A stretch of 64,000 bases of DNA from Peptostreptococcaceae bacterium (GTDB lineage Bacteria; Bacillota; Clostridia; Peptostreptococcales; Filifactoraceae), in NCBI GenBank assembly GCA_030532705.1, contig JAUNKR010000001.1:1-64000 (forward strand), written 5' to 3'. Positions 26,240 to 35,844 of the stretch are shown in pieces. Within the stretch, counting starts at the first letter, position 1. Each line of letters starts with the position of its first letter. The notes below the pieces were generated by a model. The model was not told the DNA's origin. It was given only the letters and a program-made list of their open reading frames with translations, and made no database searches. The translations under genes and the position numbers were made by a program.

Positions 26240-26557
26240 CTTCATCCGATCGACAGGTCGGCATATCGATCCATCGAACAGGTCGCGCCATCAAGGAACC
26301 CCTGATGTTCCATATGGATGATCTGCCGGTATCGCTCGCGAGTATGTTCCGATCTGCCGGACGAAAAGGCGGAAGTCTTGTCCCATCAAAAGTACGAGAA
26401 TACAAAGCTGTTCCATCTTATCCAGATCGGATCTTGTGTAAGATGTAGCAGCTTTTTCGTATGCCACCCATTGTCAAAATACGACCATCTATCGAAATAC
26501 GCTGGATTTCCTGCTTATTCTCCGATATACTAAGCACAAAGATTTAAGGAGGGCTTT
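26240..26557 (+). other. Intergenic region before the LytTR gene
   Basis: About 320 bases. A 70-codon open frame (26236-26448) overlaps the end of the HD gene but has no ribosome binding site and no recognisable protein. A TATACT box at 26525 with a weak TGGATT 17 bases upstream may be the promoter for the LytTR gene. Confidence 0.4.
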
Positions 26558-26998
26558 ATGAAAATAGAAGTAAAGATCGACGATTCTTGCAAAGAGCCTA
26601 AAATTATCATTCTGACCCGTGAAATGACCGATGAGATCCATGCACTCGTCAACAAACTTTCCGATCAAAAGCCCGAGATCATCGCAGGCTATCGTAATGA
26701 AACATTCGAGATCCTGGACCCTTCTCGGATCATTCGTATCTATACCGCTTCGGGGAAGGTGTTTGCGGTCACAAAAGAGGGAGAATACACGCTCCGTCTG
26801 AGATTGTACGAACTGGAGGAACATCTGAACAGAAGATCCTTTGTTCGTATCTCAAACTCAGAGATCATCAACCTAAAAAAAGTGCGATCCTTCGATCTCA
26901 GTTTTTCGGGAACGATCTGCGTAAAACTTAGCGATGAGACCACATCCTATGTGTCCCGACGATATGTCGCAAAGATCAAACAGGTTTTAGGCGTTTAA
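26558..26998 (+). CDS. LytTR DNA-binding regulator
   Basis: 146 residues: a short N-terminal alpha/beta region and a C-terminal LytTR domain (ILDPSRIIRIYTASGKVFAVTKEG, then RSFVRISNSEIINLKKVRSF). It lacks a response-regulator receiver domain. Such stand-alone LytTR proteins pair with DUF3021 membrane proteins, and exactly that gene follows after 15 bases. Together they form a membrane-anchored or membrane-sequestered regulator, usually autoregulatory. AAGGAGG precedes the start. Confidence 0.88.
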   Translation: MKIEVKIDDSCKEPKIIILTREMTDEIHALVNKLSDQKPEIIAGYRNETFEILDPSRIIRIYTASGKVFAVTKEGEYTLRLRLYELEEHLNRRSFVRISNSEIINLKKVRSFDLSFSGTICVKLSDETTSYVSRRYVAKIKQVLGV

Positions 26999-27013
26999 CA
27001 ATGGGAGGTATTT

Positions 27014-27466
27014 ATGAAAAATCAAATGTTATTAAGAGGCTTATTCGGTTTCCCGATCGGGATCGCGATCGGCAACTTGATCTCGATCATCATCTCAGCG
27101 ATCATCGGTGACGGCGGTTTTCACTTCTGTGCACCGTCTCTGATCGAATTTATGGGTGGCAATGCATTTAATGCCGCATTGTTCCAATTTATCCTGAGCG
27201 GTGCTCTCGGCTCTGTATTCTCAACAAGCTCGGTGATCTGGGAACTTGAGCATTGGAGCTTCTCAAAACAGACCGGCACATACTTTTTGATCACAGCATG
27301 CGCAATGATGCCGATCGCCTATGTCGCCCATTGGATGGAACATTCTTTGGCAGGCTTTGTAAGCTATTTCCTCGTTTTTGTTGTCATCTTCTTCGTCACT
27401 TGGATCATCCAGTACCTCTTTTGGCGCAAAAAGATCCGGCAGCTCAATCAAAAAGTCGGCAGATAA
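27014..27466 (+). CDS. DUF3021 membrane protein, partner of LytTR regulator
   Basis: 150 residues with four predicted membrane helices (about 9-30, 55-75, 90-108, 112-138) and a basic C-terminus, matching DUF3021. In characterised LytTR regulatory systems the membrane partner inhibits the DNA-binding protein. GGGAGG precedes the start. Second gene of a two-gene operon. Confidence 0.85.
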   Translation: MKNQMLLRGLFGFPIGIAIGNLISIIISAIIGDGGFHFCAPSLIEFMGGNAFNAALFQFILSGALGSVFSTSSVIWELEHWSFSKQTGTYFLITACAMMPIAYVAHWMEHSLAGFVSYFLVFVVIFFVTWIIQYLFWRKKIRQLNQKVGR

Positions 27467-27590
27467 AAATTTTAACCCGGCATAAAATCCTTTCTCAAAT
27501 TACCATCGGTCCGATTATGATTCGATTTGTACAAATGAACGGTGTTTCAGAATGCTTGGTTCATTTTGTCGAGAAAATTCCCAACTAATA

Positions 27591-27650
27591 CCAATACCTA
27601 ATAGATTCTATAGCATTTGAAATGTAATATACATATGAATGCATTCATCT
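27591..27650 (+). repeat. Diverged ~60-base repeat, copy 2
   Basis: Same sequence as 9-67 (minus): ATACCTAA-GATTCTATA-CATTTGAAATGTA-TATA-ATATGAATGCATT-TCT. Here the central palindrome is less perfect. The ATG opens only five codons before a stop. It precedes a strong terminator by about 120 bases. The intervening stretch (27651-27768) has no identified gene. Confidence 0.55.
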
Positions 27651-27768
27651 AGAAATATAGAGGTCAGTGTTCGGATTTTCAATATGCCTTTTAATAGAGA
27701 TTCGTATAAGCTAATAGAAGCCTTGCATGGTATATCTATTGTATATTACAAAGAACTGGATAAATTGC

Positions 27769-27808
27769 AAAAATGCGTAACGGATACTAAAGTCTGTTAC
27801 GCATTTTT
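27769..27808. terminator. Strong bidirectional terminator
   Basis: Perfect 13-base stem AAAAATGCGTAAC...GTTACGCATTTTT. It closes the TRAP/catabolic operon on the minus strand (stop at 27856) and can also stop plus-strand transcription from the LytTR side. Confidence 0.85.
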
Positions 27809-27855
27809 GAGAGATCTTCTCTTAATTTTTATTCTAATTTGATATCCCTTTTAAA

Positions 27856-28923
27856 CTATTTCGCTTTCCCTTCTTCCAAAACTTTTAACAGAAGATCCAC
27901 ATACTCCTTCCCTACTTGTTTCCCGATTGAATCATAGACTCCTTGTGATTTTTCAAGAATCTGATCAACAAAGCTTTCATCAAATTCGACTAATTCCATT
28001 CCACCTTCAATCAACTTATTTTTATTTTGCTCATTGATATCTTCCAATTCTTTTTCAATTTCTGATGCAACCTCTTTTACGGTTTCTTTCAAGACTTCTT
28101 GATATAACGGATCCAGACCGTCTAATCTTTCTGCATTGATCAAAAATTGATTGCAGTATAGAATATGATGTGTCATGATCAAATAATCCTGTACCTCATG
28201 GAAATTTGCACCTACATTTGTATCGGTTGCATTTTCTTGCGCATCAACGAGCTTCTGCTGAAGAGAAACATATACTTCAGGCCATGGAAGCGGGGTTGGA
28301 GATGCTCCTAATGATTGCCAAAAGGCAATATGGTTTTGATTCTCCATTGTCCTGATTTTCAATCCGCTAAAGTCTTCGATCTTTTCAACTTTTTTATTGG
28401 ATGTCATTTCTCTAAATGTAGCACCTTGCATATAATGTAAAACATACATATTTTTGGACTTATATGCTTCATTGATTTTATCGAAAAATTCACTTTGGTT
28501 TAAAGCGTAGTCAATGGATTTTGCATCATATTTTGCAAATACCATCGGGAGATCAAAAATTGCGACCTCAGGAACAAAAGAAACCGTCTGAGCTGTCTGT
28601 GCAATTACAAAGTCAATATCGCCGGCAAGCATTTGTGCTTGAAGCTCTTGGTCGTTTCCCAACTGACTGTTCGGGAAATAGTCGATCTTAAACTTTCCAC
28701 CGGTCTTCTCATTCACTTTTTCCGCTACCAATTCACCGAAACGTTGTGCTACAGAACCTACGCCGGAGTTATCTGCGCCAATCAGCGTAATCGGCTCAAG
28801 CGAGGCAAATTTACCTTCCGTATCTCCACCCGAGTTGCCTCCATTCTCTTGAGATTTACCGCCACATCCTACTAATGCCAGCATCAAAAACAATGTCATC
28901 CATAAACTGATTATCTTTTTCAT
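27856..28923 (-). CDS. dctP: TRAP transporter substrate-binding lipoprotein DctP
   Basis: 355 residues. Signal peptide with lipobox LVGC, so a lipid-anchored external receptor as expected in Bacillota. The body has DctP features: FKIDYFPNSQLGNDQELQAQMLAGDIDF and the GLKIRTMENQNHIAFWQSLGASPTPLPWPEVYVSLQQ segment that carries the substrate-carboxylate-binding arginine. TRAP receptors nearly always bind organic acids. GAGGAGG precedes the start. It is last in the long minus-strand operon and follows dctM by 17 bases. The ligand is presumably the substrate of the enzymes encoded upstream. Confidence 0.9.
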   Translation of the reverse strand: MKKIISLWMTLFLMLALVGCGGKSQENGGNSGGDTEGKFASLEPITLIGADNSGVGSVAQRFGELVAEKVNEKTGGKFKIDYFPNSQLGNDQELQAQMLAGDIDFVIAQTAQTVSFVPEVAIFDLPMVFAKYDAKSIDYALNQSEFFDKINEAYKSKNMYVLHYMQGATFREMTSNKKVEKIEDFSGLKIRTMENQNHIAFWQSLGASPTPLPWPEVYVSLQQKLVDAQENATDTNVGANFHEVQDYLIMTHHILYCNQFLINAERLDGLDPLYQEVLKETVKEVASEIEKELEDINEQNKNKLIEGGMELVEFDESFVDQILEKSQGVYDSIGKQVGKEYVDLLLKVLEEGKAK

Positions 28924-28940
28924 TCGATCCTCCTCTCGGT

Positions 28941-30224
28941 TTATAAGAAAACTAAACTAACCCATGGAATATAAGTTATAATGAACAATGCAATCGCAAA
29001 AGAAATAATAAAAGGTACCGCTTTTTTTGCTACAGTCATCGGTGGAGTATCCGCTAAAGTCCCTGCCACAAACAAATCCAGTCCAAATGGTGGCGTTGCA
29101 AGTCCGATGGATAAACAACATACCATGATCACCCCGAAATGTACGGGATGCACTCCCATCCGCTCAACTGCCGGTAATAGGATCGGCGCCAATATCACGA
29201 TCGCCGGCCCGGTATCCATGACCATTCCTAACAAAAGGAATATTATAACGATACCTGTCAGTACAGCGATCCCTGAGCTGAAATTGTTTAATATAAAACC
29301 TTCGATCAACGCCGGAGCCTTCGCCAGTGCCAACACTCTACCAAATGCAGTAGCAAATGCCAGTACAAAACAAAGCGGAGCATAAGTTTTTACAGATTTG
29401 GCAAGAAAAGGTACGATGTCTTTTGCTTTGAAGGATTTATAGACGAACAAAGAAACAAACAAAGCGTAGAACACCGAAATACATGCTGCCTCTGTCGGAG
29501 TCACCTTCCCGGAATAAATTCCACCTAATACGATCACCGGCGACAATAGCGCCCAAAAACTCTGGGCAAAAAGTTTTCCAAGCCCTTCAGATCGGATCTC
29601 CTGCATTTTAGCGCGGATTTTTCCCTTGTCTTCGCCTTTTCTTTTGCAATAAACGATCGCATATAGCATCATTGCGCCTCCGATCAATATCCCCGGAAGA
29701 ATGCCTCCCAGAAACAGCGCCCCTGTAGAAACACCGGTTGCTAATGAATACAACACAAAAGGAATCGACGGCGGAATGATAACGCCTAATCCCCCTGCCG
29801 TTGCAACCATACCTGCCGACCAAGTCTTATCATAGCCCATCTCGACTAAAAAAGGGATTGTCATTGCACCTACCGCTGCAGTAGTTGCCGGACCCGAGCC
29901 GGAGATCGCTCCATAAAACAGGCAAGTCATAATCACGGCACATGGAATTCCACCTGTAAAGTTTCCAATAAAATACGCAAAAAATGTAAATAGACGCTTC
30001 GAAATTCCTCCTTCCGCCATCAATACCCCGCCCAAAATAAATAAAGGAACCGCCAAAATCGGTGTTGTGTCTGACCCGGAAAAAGTATTCGCAATGATTT
30101 GTTGCATTGAGCTTCCCGTTCCGCCAAGCATCAAGGGTGTCATCGCTCCCAAAACCATACTCATTCCTACCGGAAGTGCCAGTACAAGCCCTGCCATGAA
30201 TGCCAAAAAGATCCACAATGCCAT
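28941..30224 (-). CDS. dctM: TRAP transporter large permease DctM
   Basis: 427 residues and about twelve hydrophobic helices, normal for DctM. Conserved GAISGSGPATTAAVGAMTIPFLVEMGYD and a C-terminal PPFGLDLFVAGTLADTP segment are characteristic of the family. It forms the Na+-coupled channel with DctQ. Its start overlaps the last base of the dctQ stop, showing translational coupling. Confidence 0.92.
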   Translation of the reverse strand: MALWIFLAFMAGLVLALPVGMSMVLGAMTPLMLGGTGSSMQQIIANTFSGSDTTPILAVPLFILGGVLMAEGGISKRLFTFFAYFIGNFTGGIPCAVIMTCLFYGAISGSGPATTAAVGAMTIPFLVEMGYDKTWSAGMVATAGGLGVIIPPSIPFVLYSLATGVSTGALFLGGILPGILIGGAMMLYAIVYCKRKGEDKGKIRAKMQEIRSEGLGKLFAQSFWALLSPVIVLGGIYSGKVTPTEAACISVFYALFVSLFVYKSFKAKDIVPFLAKSVKTYAPLCFVLAFATAFGRVLALAKAPALIEGFILNNFSSGIAVLTGIVIIFLLLGMVMDTGPAIVILAPILLPAVERMGVHPVHFGVIMVCCLSIGLATPPFGLDLFVAGTLADTPPMTVAKKAVPFIISFAIALFIITYIPWVSLVFL

Positions 30225-30793
30225 TACTTTCCACCTCCTTTAGTCAACTCTTTTTCTTGTTCTGTCGATTCGATCTCCTCCAATGCCTCTTTGAGTGTTG
30301 CTTCCATCGTCGAATCGATCTTGATATTGAAATTTTTTATATGCTTTACGATCACTTGAACCGTTCGTACACATGCCAGACCATACCCTAAGATCGTTGA
30401 ACAATACATTAGCCACATCGGAATATGCATAGCCGGTGAAAATTGTCCTGTACCTCTCAATTTTACGGTATATGCTATCGCATATCGAAACAGCACGAGA
30501 AATAGTACCAACATGATCAAATCCATAAATATCTCATTTATTTTTCTCAGTTTCTGCGGCAAGAGATCCATCACGACCCCGACACGAAGCATATTGCCCT
30601 TTTTTATCGTATATCCGATCGATAAGAAAACCGACCAGATATAACAATATCGCGAAAATTCTTCCGGCCATGTCATTGATGCAAAAAAAGTTCTGGCAAT
30701 GATCTGTGCCATCATCACGATAGATATTGACGCTAATAATAGAACCAACAACGCTTCTTCAAAATGTTCGTCCAACTTTTTTAAAAACGACAT
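30224..30793 (-). CDS. dctQ: TRAP transporter small permease DctQ
   Basis: 189 residues, four membrane helices (about 15-35, 48-68, 88-108, 128-148) and the usual FSRYCYIWSVFLSIGYTIKKG motif. The C-terminal tail is charged. It pairs with DctM. It follows the AroE-like gene by 20 bases. GGGAGG precedes the start. Confidence 0.88.
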   Translation of the reverse strand: MSFLKKLDEHFEEALLVLLLASISIVMMAQIIARTFFASMTWPEEFSRYCYIWSVFLSIGYTIKKGNMLRVGVVMDLLPQKLRKINEIFMDLIMLVLFLVLFRYAIAYTVKLRGTGQFSPAMHIPMWLMYCSTILGYGLACVRTVQVIVKHIKNFNIKIDSTMEATLKEALEEIESTEQEKELTKGGGK

Positions 30794-30813
30794 GATGCCC
30801 TCCCTTCTCTCTA

Positions 30814-31686
30814 TTATCCGCTATGGGATAGGATTGCAAAAAGTTCTTGCTTCATCACTTCAATCGGCGCTTTTTCTCCACTCCACAGCTCGATCTGTTC
30901 CGCCCCTTGATGAAGTGACATTCCCAAACCGTTCATAATGCGACAACCTGCATCCTCCGCCTCCATCAAAAATCGAGTCTTTGACGGATTATAGGTCGCA
31001 TCGAAGCATAATTGTCCCGATCGTAAGAACTCTTTTGGGATCGGTGTCTGATCAGCTGTAGCCGCCATCCCGATACCGGTATTGTTCATCACGACCTGAG
31101 CGTTTGCCACTGCCTTTTTCAATTCATCTTTATCCAAAGGGTCGAACAGCTCCGCGACCGGAGAGAAGTTATTGTTGATGTCATCAGCAAGCTCTTTCGC
31201 CGCCTGATAATCCACATCCCCAATATAGATCTTTTTTGCTCCGTTGTATGCCAATACGCTTGAGATCGCTCGCCCGGCTCCGCCGGCTCCCATGCAAAGA
31301 AAAACATTGTCGGAAAGAACAATATCCGGGGCTTCTTCTTGCAGCGAGCGATAAAAACCTGTCCCATCTGTATTGTATGCAATCAATTTACCATCTCTAC
31401 ATACAATCGTATTGCTTGCATTCATTTTTTGACAGAGGGGATCCAATTCATCCACATATTTCATCACTTCCACCTTATTGGGTTTAGTGACTGCAAATCC
31501 AGCAAAATTCATATATCTCAAGCCATTGATCACATCACCGAGATGCTCATTATCTACCTCCGTATAAAAGTAGAGCATATTGATACGACTTGCCCGATAG
31601 GCGGCATTTTGCATTCTTGCAGCATAGGATTGCGATAAAGGTTTCCCCAGCAATGTCACCATTTTTGTATTAATATTGACCGGCAT
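30814..31686 (-). CDS. Shikimate/quinate dehydrogenase-like enzyme (AroE family)
   Basis: 290 residues. It keeps the catalytic Lys (AVTKPNK), the Asn of NASNTI and the Asp of YNTDGTGFYRSL, and the NAD(P) motif CMGAGGAGRAI. The N-terminal substrate motif is GKPLSQSYAARMQN in place of the common SxSxxMHN form, so the ring substrate may differ from shikimate. It lies inside a catabolic TRAP operon, not with aromatic biosynthesis genes, so it probably oxidises a hydroxyl group on an imported cyclic acid. AGAGAGG precedes the start. Confidence 0.78.
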   Translation of the reverse strand: MPVNINTKMVTLLGKPLSQSYAARMQNAAYRASRINMLYFYTEVDNEHLGDVINGLRYMNFAGFAVTKPNKVEVMKYVDELDPLCQKMNASNTIVCRDGKLIAYNTDGTGFYRSLQEEAPDIVLSDNVFLCMGAGGAGRAISSVLAYNGAKKIYIGDVDYQAAKELADDINNNFSPVAELFDPLDKDELKKAVANAQVVMNNTGIGMAATADQTPIPKEFLRSGQLCFDATYNPSKTRFLMEAEDAGCRIMNGLGMSLHQGAEQIELWSGEKAPIEVMKQELFAILSHSG

Positions 31687-31703
31687 CCCTCTCTCCTTTC
31701 TAT

Positions 31704-32525
31704 TTACTCTAGCTCATTGCATTCCATGAACTGCTTCGCTCTTCTCAGACATTCTCTTGCATGTCCGAGTTTCCCTCTCTGTTGAACCTCTTTTGTATTC
31801 GGCAGCTCGATAGAAATATTCCTTTTCGGTAAAGCCCTGAGGATCTTTGTGATATCCACTCCTCCATCTCCCGGATATAATCGCCCTTCCCTCGTGATCT
31901 CGATCATTCGCTCCTCTGATACAGAAGGAGTATCTGAAGGAGCATCACATAAATGAATCATTCGGAATCGCTCAGATGGAAGTTTTTTTACCGCCTCAAG
32001 GTCCATTTGCGAACGAAATGCATATAAGGTATCCACAAGCAAATGGGCATTATCACAGTCCGTTTGATCTAAAAACTCGATCGCCTTTTGGAGGTTGTTC
32101 ACTTTTGAAAAAGAAACAAATTCCAAGTTAACATAAAGCCCATATTTTTGAGCCATACTACAAATTTTCTTAAAATCTCTACGAGCAATCTCCCACTGAT
32201 CTGTCCAGATACTTGAGATCACATCTTTTGCTCCAAGTTCTGCTGCCGCTTCAAAGGCAGATTCGTATTTCGTAATATCAAGGTCATCTCGAACTCGAGC
32301 AAGCTCTATGTCCGATATCTCGATCCTATATTCAAGGAGAGCATCTTTGATATTCTGAAAAAGCACTTTATCCTGATCAAATTGAAACAAAGGCTCATTG
32401 GGCAAATACATGGGGATCGGTCTTAGGCTGACCATGTCATAGCCGGCCTGTGCAGCGATTGCGATCTGATCGACGGGATTTGTTCCCGGGATCGTCAAAT
32501 ATGCTAAGGAATATTTTCTTTCCAT
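31704..32525 (-). CDS. Sugar phosphate isomerase/epimerase-type TIM barrel
   Basis: 273 residues of the AP endonuclease 2-like TIM-barrel fold. Strand motifs are visible (AGYDMVSLRP, DIELARVRDD, VNLEFVSFSKV, HLLVDTLYAF, MIHLCDAPSDT, YPGDGGVDI), with Glu, Asp and His residues placed like the metal ligands of IolE and dehydroshikimate dehydratases. Start at MERKYS with AAGGAGG upstream; it lies only ten bases after the ThDP gene. In this context an isomerase or dehydratase acting on the product of the AroE-like enzyme is plausible, but the reaction is inferred. Confidence 0.7.
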   Translation of the reverse strand: MERKYSLAYLTIPGTNPVDQIAIAAQAGYDMVSLRPIPMYLPNEPLFQFDQDKVLFQNIKDALLEYRIEISDIELARVRDDLDITKYESAFEAAAELGAKDVISSIWTDQWEIARRDFKKICSMAQKYGLYVNLEFVSFSKVNNLQKAIEFLDQTDCDNAHLLVDTLYAFRSQMDLEAVKKLPSERFRMIHLCDAPSDTPSVSEERMIEITREGRLYPGDGGVDITKILRALPKRNISIELPNTKEVQQRGKLGHARECLRRAKQFMECNELE

Positions 32526-32535
32526 GGAGACCTCC

Positions 32536-34353
32536 TTATTTATGGGATCCGGAATGATCGGGAACCTCATACTCTCCTTTTTCGTTTCTTCTTACCTTCC
32601 CGTTTACTACGCTTGCCTTCGGGGTGTAGATATCATTGATATTCCAGTTCCCCGGCGTAGGAACTCCGATATTTTCCATCGGCACATCCAAAAGGAACGG
32701 TTTATTGGATCGAATAGCTTCTTCCAAAACTCCTTTAAACTCATCCGCTGACGAGATCTTAATTCCTTCCACACCATAAGCTTTTGCTACCTCTGCCCAA
32801 TTTGGCGTATATGGATTTCCATCCGGCGTTGTAAATACCGTACCGAATTTTGTTTTATAATTAGAATATTCAAGCCCTGCGATCGTACCGAATGCGGAGT
32901 TGTTCATAACGATCCAGATCACGGGGATATTTTGCTCCACTGCCGTAGCTAAGGAACTCGGATTGATCCCAAATCCACCATCTCCGACCAATGTGATCGT
33001 AACTCGATCCGGTGCAGCAAGTTTTCCTCCAAGAAGTGCAGATGCCCCAAATCCCATCGTTGCCAATCCCGAGCTGTGATGAATTGAGCCCGGAACGGTG
33101 ATCGGAAACTGTTGCGCCACACCATTTTTATTCCAGCCAACGTCGGTAAAAATCAAAGTATTCTCCGGTATGACCGCCTTTACATCTCTCAAAATACGCT
33201 GAGGCGTCATCGGGAAACGTCCTTCATTTGCAATCTCTTTTGTTGAATCACGAAATTTCATCCGACTTTCTAAAATCTCTGCTCTAAGCCCGGATCGTTG
33301 GATACCATCCGGCTTAATTTTTTTTGCCTCTTCCAAGATCTGACCCAGTGCTTCTTTCAGATCACCGATCGCGCCAATGCTCACCGGATAATTTCTCCCA
33401 ATCTCAGTCGGATCGATATCGATCTGTAAAAATTCTGTTTTGGACAGATCAAAGGTCGTTCCCGGATACCAGCTTGAACTATCCGCTTCGGCAAATCTTG
33501 TACCGAGCCCCAACAATATATCCGCGTTGGCGGTAAATTGATGGGTGGACTCCAGACCCCAAAAACCTGTCTGTCCGAGCATTAACGGATGATCATCCGA
33601 CAGACACCCCTGACCCATCAAAGTTCTGGAAACCGGTATATCCAAAAATTCAGCAAGATTTTGAAGCTCCTGCGATGCACCGGAAAGAAGAATCCCCCCG
33701 CCTGCATGAAGAACAGGCCTTTCCGCTTCGATCAATTTTTGAGCAATCGCCTTTGCTGCGGCAGGTGCAATTGCCGGTCGTATTGTAACGGAACTGTCTT
33801 TATAGGTTCGAGCAAATAATTCTTCATCGATTTTTTCGGAAAACACATCCATCGGCACTGATACGAGAACCGGCCCCGGTCTTCCGCTCTCCGCCAAACG
33901 AAAAGCTTTATCCAGTATCTCCGGCATCGCTTCCGGGTCATCTACACGCCATGCTCTTTTTACGATAGGTTTAAGGATATCGATCTGAGAAGCATCCGAA
34001 TGAAGGTTGACTTCCTGGTGAGGATGTTTCCCATAGTAATATCTTGGTACATCGCCCGATATAACAACCATCGGAATCGAATCAAATGATGCGTTGGCAA
34101 CGCCGGTTACTGTATTCGCAAGTCCCGGCCCCAAGTGGCATATCACTACGCCTGCTTTCTTTTTTACACGCGCATAACCATCTGCCGCCATCGTTGCCAA
34201 TTGCTCATTACGAAATGAAATATATCGAATGTTTTTTGATCTGGATAATGCTTCCAAAAATCCGATCACCGTATGACCCGTAAGTCCAAAAATGTATTCA
34301 ACCTTCCGTCTTTCCAAATAATCTACCATTAAATCAGAAACGAGCTTTTTCAT
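32536..34353 (-). CDS. Thiamine diphosphate-dependent enzyme (acetolactate synthase-like fold)
   Basis: 605 residues with the three ThDP-enzyme domains. The PYR domain has the catalytic glutamate in FRNEQLATMAADGYAR, the central domain follows, and the PP domain has GDGGFGINPSSL ending with a conserved NN (GDG-x-NN cofactor motif). It is longer than acetolactate synthases and has no small regulatory subunit nearby. Relatives of this type include decarboxylases, carboligases and ring-opening diketone hydrolases. Between the TIM-barrel and CoA-acylating dehydrogenase genes it most likely yields an aldehyde. GGAGGAG precedes the start. Confidence 0.78.
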   Translation of the reverse strand: MKKLVSDLMVDYLERRKVEYIFGLTGHTVIGFLEALSRSKNIRYISFRNEQLATMAADGYARVKKKAGVVICHLGPGLANTVTGVANASFDSIPMVVISGDVPRYYYGKHPHQEVNLHSDASQIDILKPIVKRAWRVDDPEAMPEILDKAFRLAESGRPGPVLVSVPMDVFSEKIDEELFARTYKDSSVTIRPAIAPAAAKAIAQKLIEAERPVLHAGGGILLSGASQELQNLAEFLDIPVSRTLMGQGCLSDDHPLMLGQTGFWGLESTHQFTANADILLGLGTRFAEADSSSWYPGTTFDLSKTEFLQIDIDPTEIGRNYPVSIGAIGDLKEALGQILEEAKKIKPDGIQRSGLRAEILESRMKFRDSTKEIANEGRFPMTPQRILRDVKAVIPENTLIFTDVGWNKNGVAQQFPITVPGSIHHSSGLATMGFGASALLGGKLAAPDRVTITLVGDGGFGINPSSLATAVEQNIPVIWIVMNNSAFGTIAGLEYSNYKTKFGTVFTTPDGNPYTPNWAEVAKAYGVEGIKISSADEFKGVLEEAIRSNKPFLLDVPMENIGVPTPGNWNINDIYTPKASVVNGKVRRNEKGEYEVPDHSGSHK

Positions 34354-34361
34354 ATCTCCTC

Positions 34362-35828
34362 CTATTTTTCTCTTTCCGGATCGTAGAATTCACCAAATAA
34401 CTCTTGATCGCTCGGGCGATCTTCCGGAATGGCTTTAGATACCCAAGTGACGTTCATGTAATGGTGCAAGTGCACATTTTCCGAAGTTGCATTTCCTCCC
34501 CATGTTCCGCATCCAATACTTGAAGTCATCGGCATCCCATTAGTAAAGGATCCCGCATTGGATTTTGATTGTGGTTGTCTAACCATGATACGTCCAACAT
34601 GAGCCTGAAGAGCTAGACTATGGATATTATCTTCACTAAAAGAAAATATACCAACCGAGTGACCCTTTCCACCTACTTCGTGGATCGCCATCACGATATC
34701 TACCGCATTTTGAAATTCTCCTTCATATTTATGAATTGCCAAAAGAGTTGTCAATTTTTCACGACACCATACATCTTCTATTTTGGAAGTATATGAACCG
34801 GTCCCTTTTGCTATCAAAAACTTTCGATCCTCCGGTATTTGAAAACCTGCCAATTCCGCCATTTTTTGTGGAGACTGTGCCACTGAATCCGCTAAACGAT
34901 GGGCTTCTTCGTCCCACATGATCTTCCCTACCGCCTTTTGTTCTTCTTCGCTGAGAAGGTAACCTCCTACATTGATCAGCTCCTCGATCGCTTGATCATA
35001 GATGCTTTCATGGATAACAATATTTCCATCCGCAGAACATCCCGATCCGAAGTCCGAAGTCTTTGACAGCATCGTATTATATGCCGCTTGATGTAAATCT
35101 TCCTTCGCCGTCTCGTCCCAGATCATAGTCGCATTTCCCGCACCCACACCGTAAGCCGGGGTTCCTGAATGATAAGCGCGTCTTACGACACCTTGACCTC
35201 CGGTTGCAATAACCAGATCACATTTTGTATTAAGAGCCTCAGAAAGCGCCTTATTCACTTTTGCTTTACCTTGTCCAAGGATTTGGATCAGATCTTCCGG
35301 TGCACCGACTTCTCTAAGGCCTTCTCTCATCAGCTCGATTGTTTTTCCTCCCGTCTTGACTGCACGAGGATGTGGAGAAAAAATGATCGCATTTCTCGCT
35401 TTCAGTGCATAGATCGCATTCCCTGCCGGTGTCAAGTCCGGATTGGTTGCAGGAACAACGCAAGCGATGACTCCGACCGGTTTCCCATATTTAACGATCC
35501 CTTTCTCCGGGATCTCCTCGATGATACCAACGCTTTTTTGTCTTAATGCATCTCGAAGCACTCCGCGTATTTTGTATTTCTTGTTTTCTCGGCTGACAAA
35601 ATCCCCCATTTTACTTTCCTCGATACTCATCGAAACAAGCTCTCGAAAAGTTTTTGAATTTGCTACTTTCCAAGCGATCGCTTGGATCGCGCGATCAATA
35701 TCTTCCTGTGGCCATTTTTCAAATTCTTTTTGTGCCGCATCTGCTTTTGCAAATTTTTCTTCGATCTCCGCAATCTGATCTTGATCTAATTTTTCATAAG
35801 CTTCTTTCATTGAATTCATTCTACTCAT
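34362..35828 (-). CDS. CoA-acylating aldehyde dehydrogenase
   Basis: 488 residues. The sequence follows the AdhE/EutE/SauS clade: GVIACVVPATNP, FSPHPRAVKTG, the nucleophile cysteine in DFGSGCSADGN, and the typical tail SSIGCGTWGGNATSENV. These enzymes turn an aldehyde plus CoA and NAD+ into an acyl-CoA. No alcohol dehydrogenase domain is fused. It lies eight bases before the ThDP gene, so it probably takes the aldehyde made there. GGAGGATTAACAG precedes the start region. Confidence 0.82.
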   Translation of the reverse strand: MSRMNSMKEAYEKLDQDQIAEIEEKFAKADAAQKEFEKWPQEDIDRAIQAIAWKVANSKTFRELVSMSIEESKMGDFVSRENKKYKIRGVLRDALRQKSVGIIEEIPEKGIVKYGKPVGVIACVVPATNPDLTPAGNAIYALKARNAIIFSPHPRAVKTGGKTIELMREGLREVGAPEDLIQILGQGKAKVNKALSEALNTKCDLVIATGGQGVVRRAYHSGTPAYGVGAGNATMIWDETAKEDLHQAAYNTMLSKTSDFGSGCSADGNIVIHESIYDQAIEELINVGGYLLSEEEQKAVGKIMWDEEAHRLADSVAQSPQKMAELAGFQIPEDRKFLIAKGTGSYTSKIEDVWCREKLTTLLAIHKYEGEFQNAVDIVMAIHEVGGKGHSVGIFSFSEDNIHSLALQAHVGRIMVRQPQSKSNAGSFTNGMPMTSSIGCGTWGGNATSENVHLHHYMNVTWVSKAIPEDRPSDQELFGEFYDPEREK

Positions 35829-35844
35829 CTGTTAATCCTCCTGA

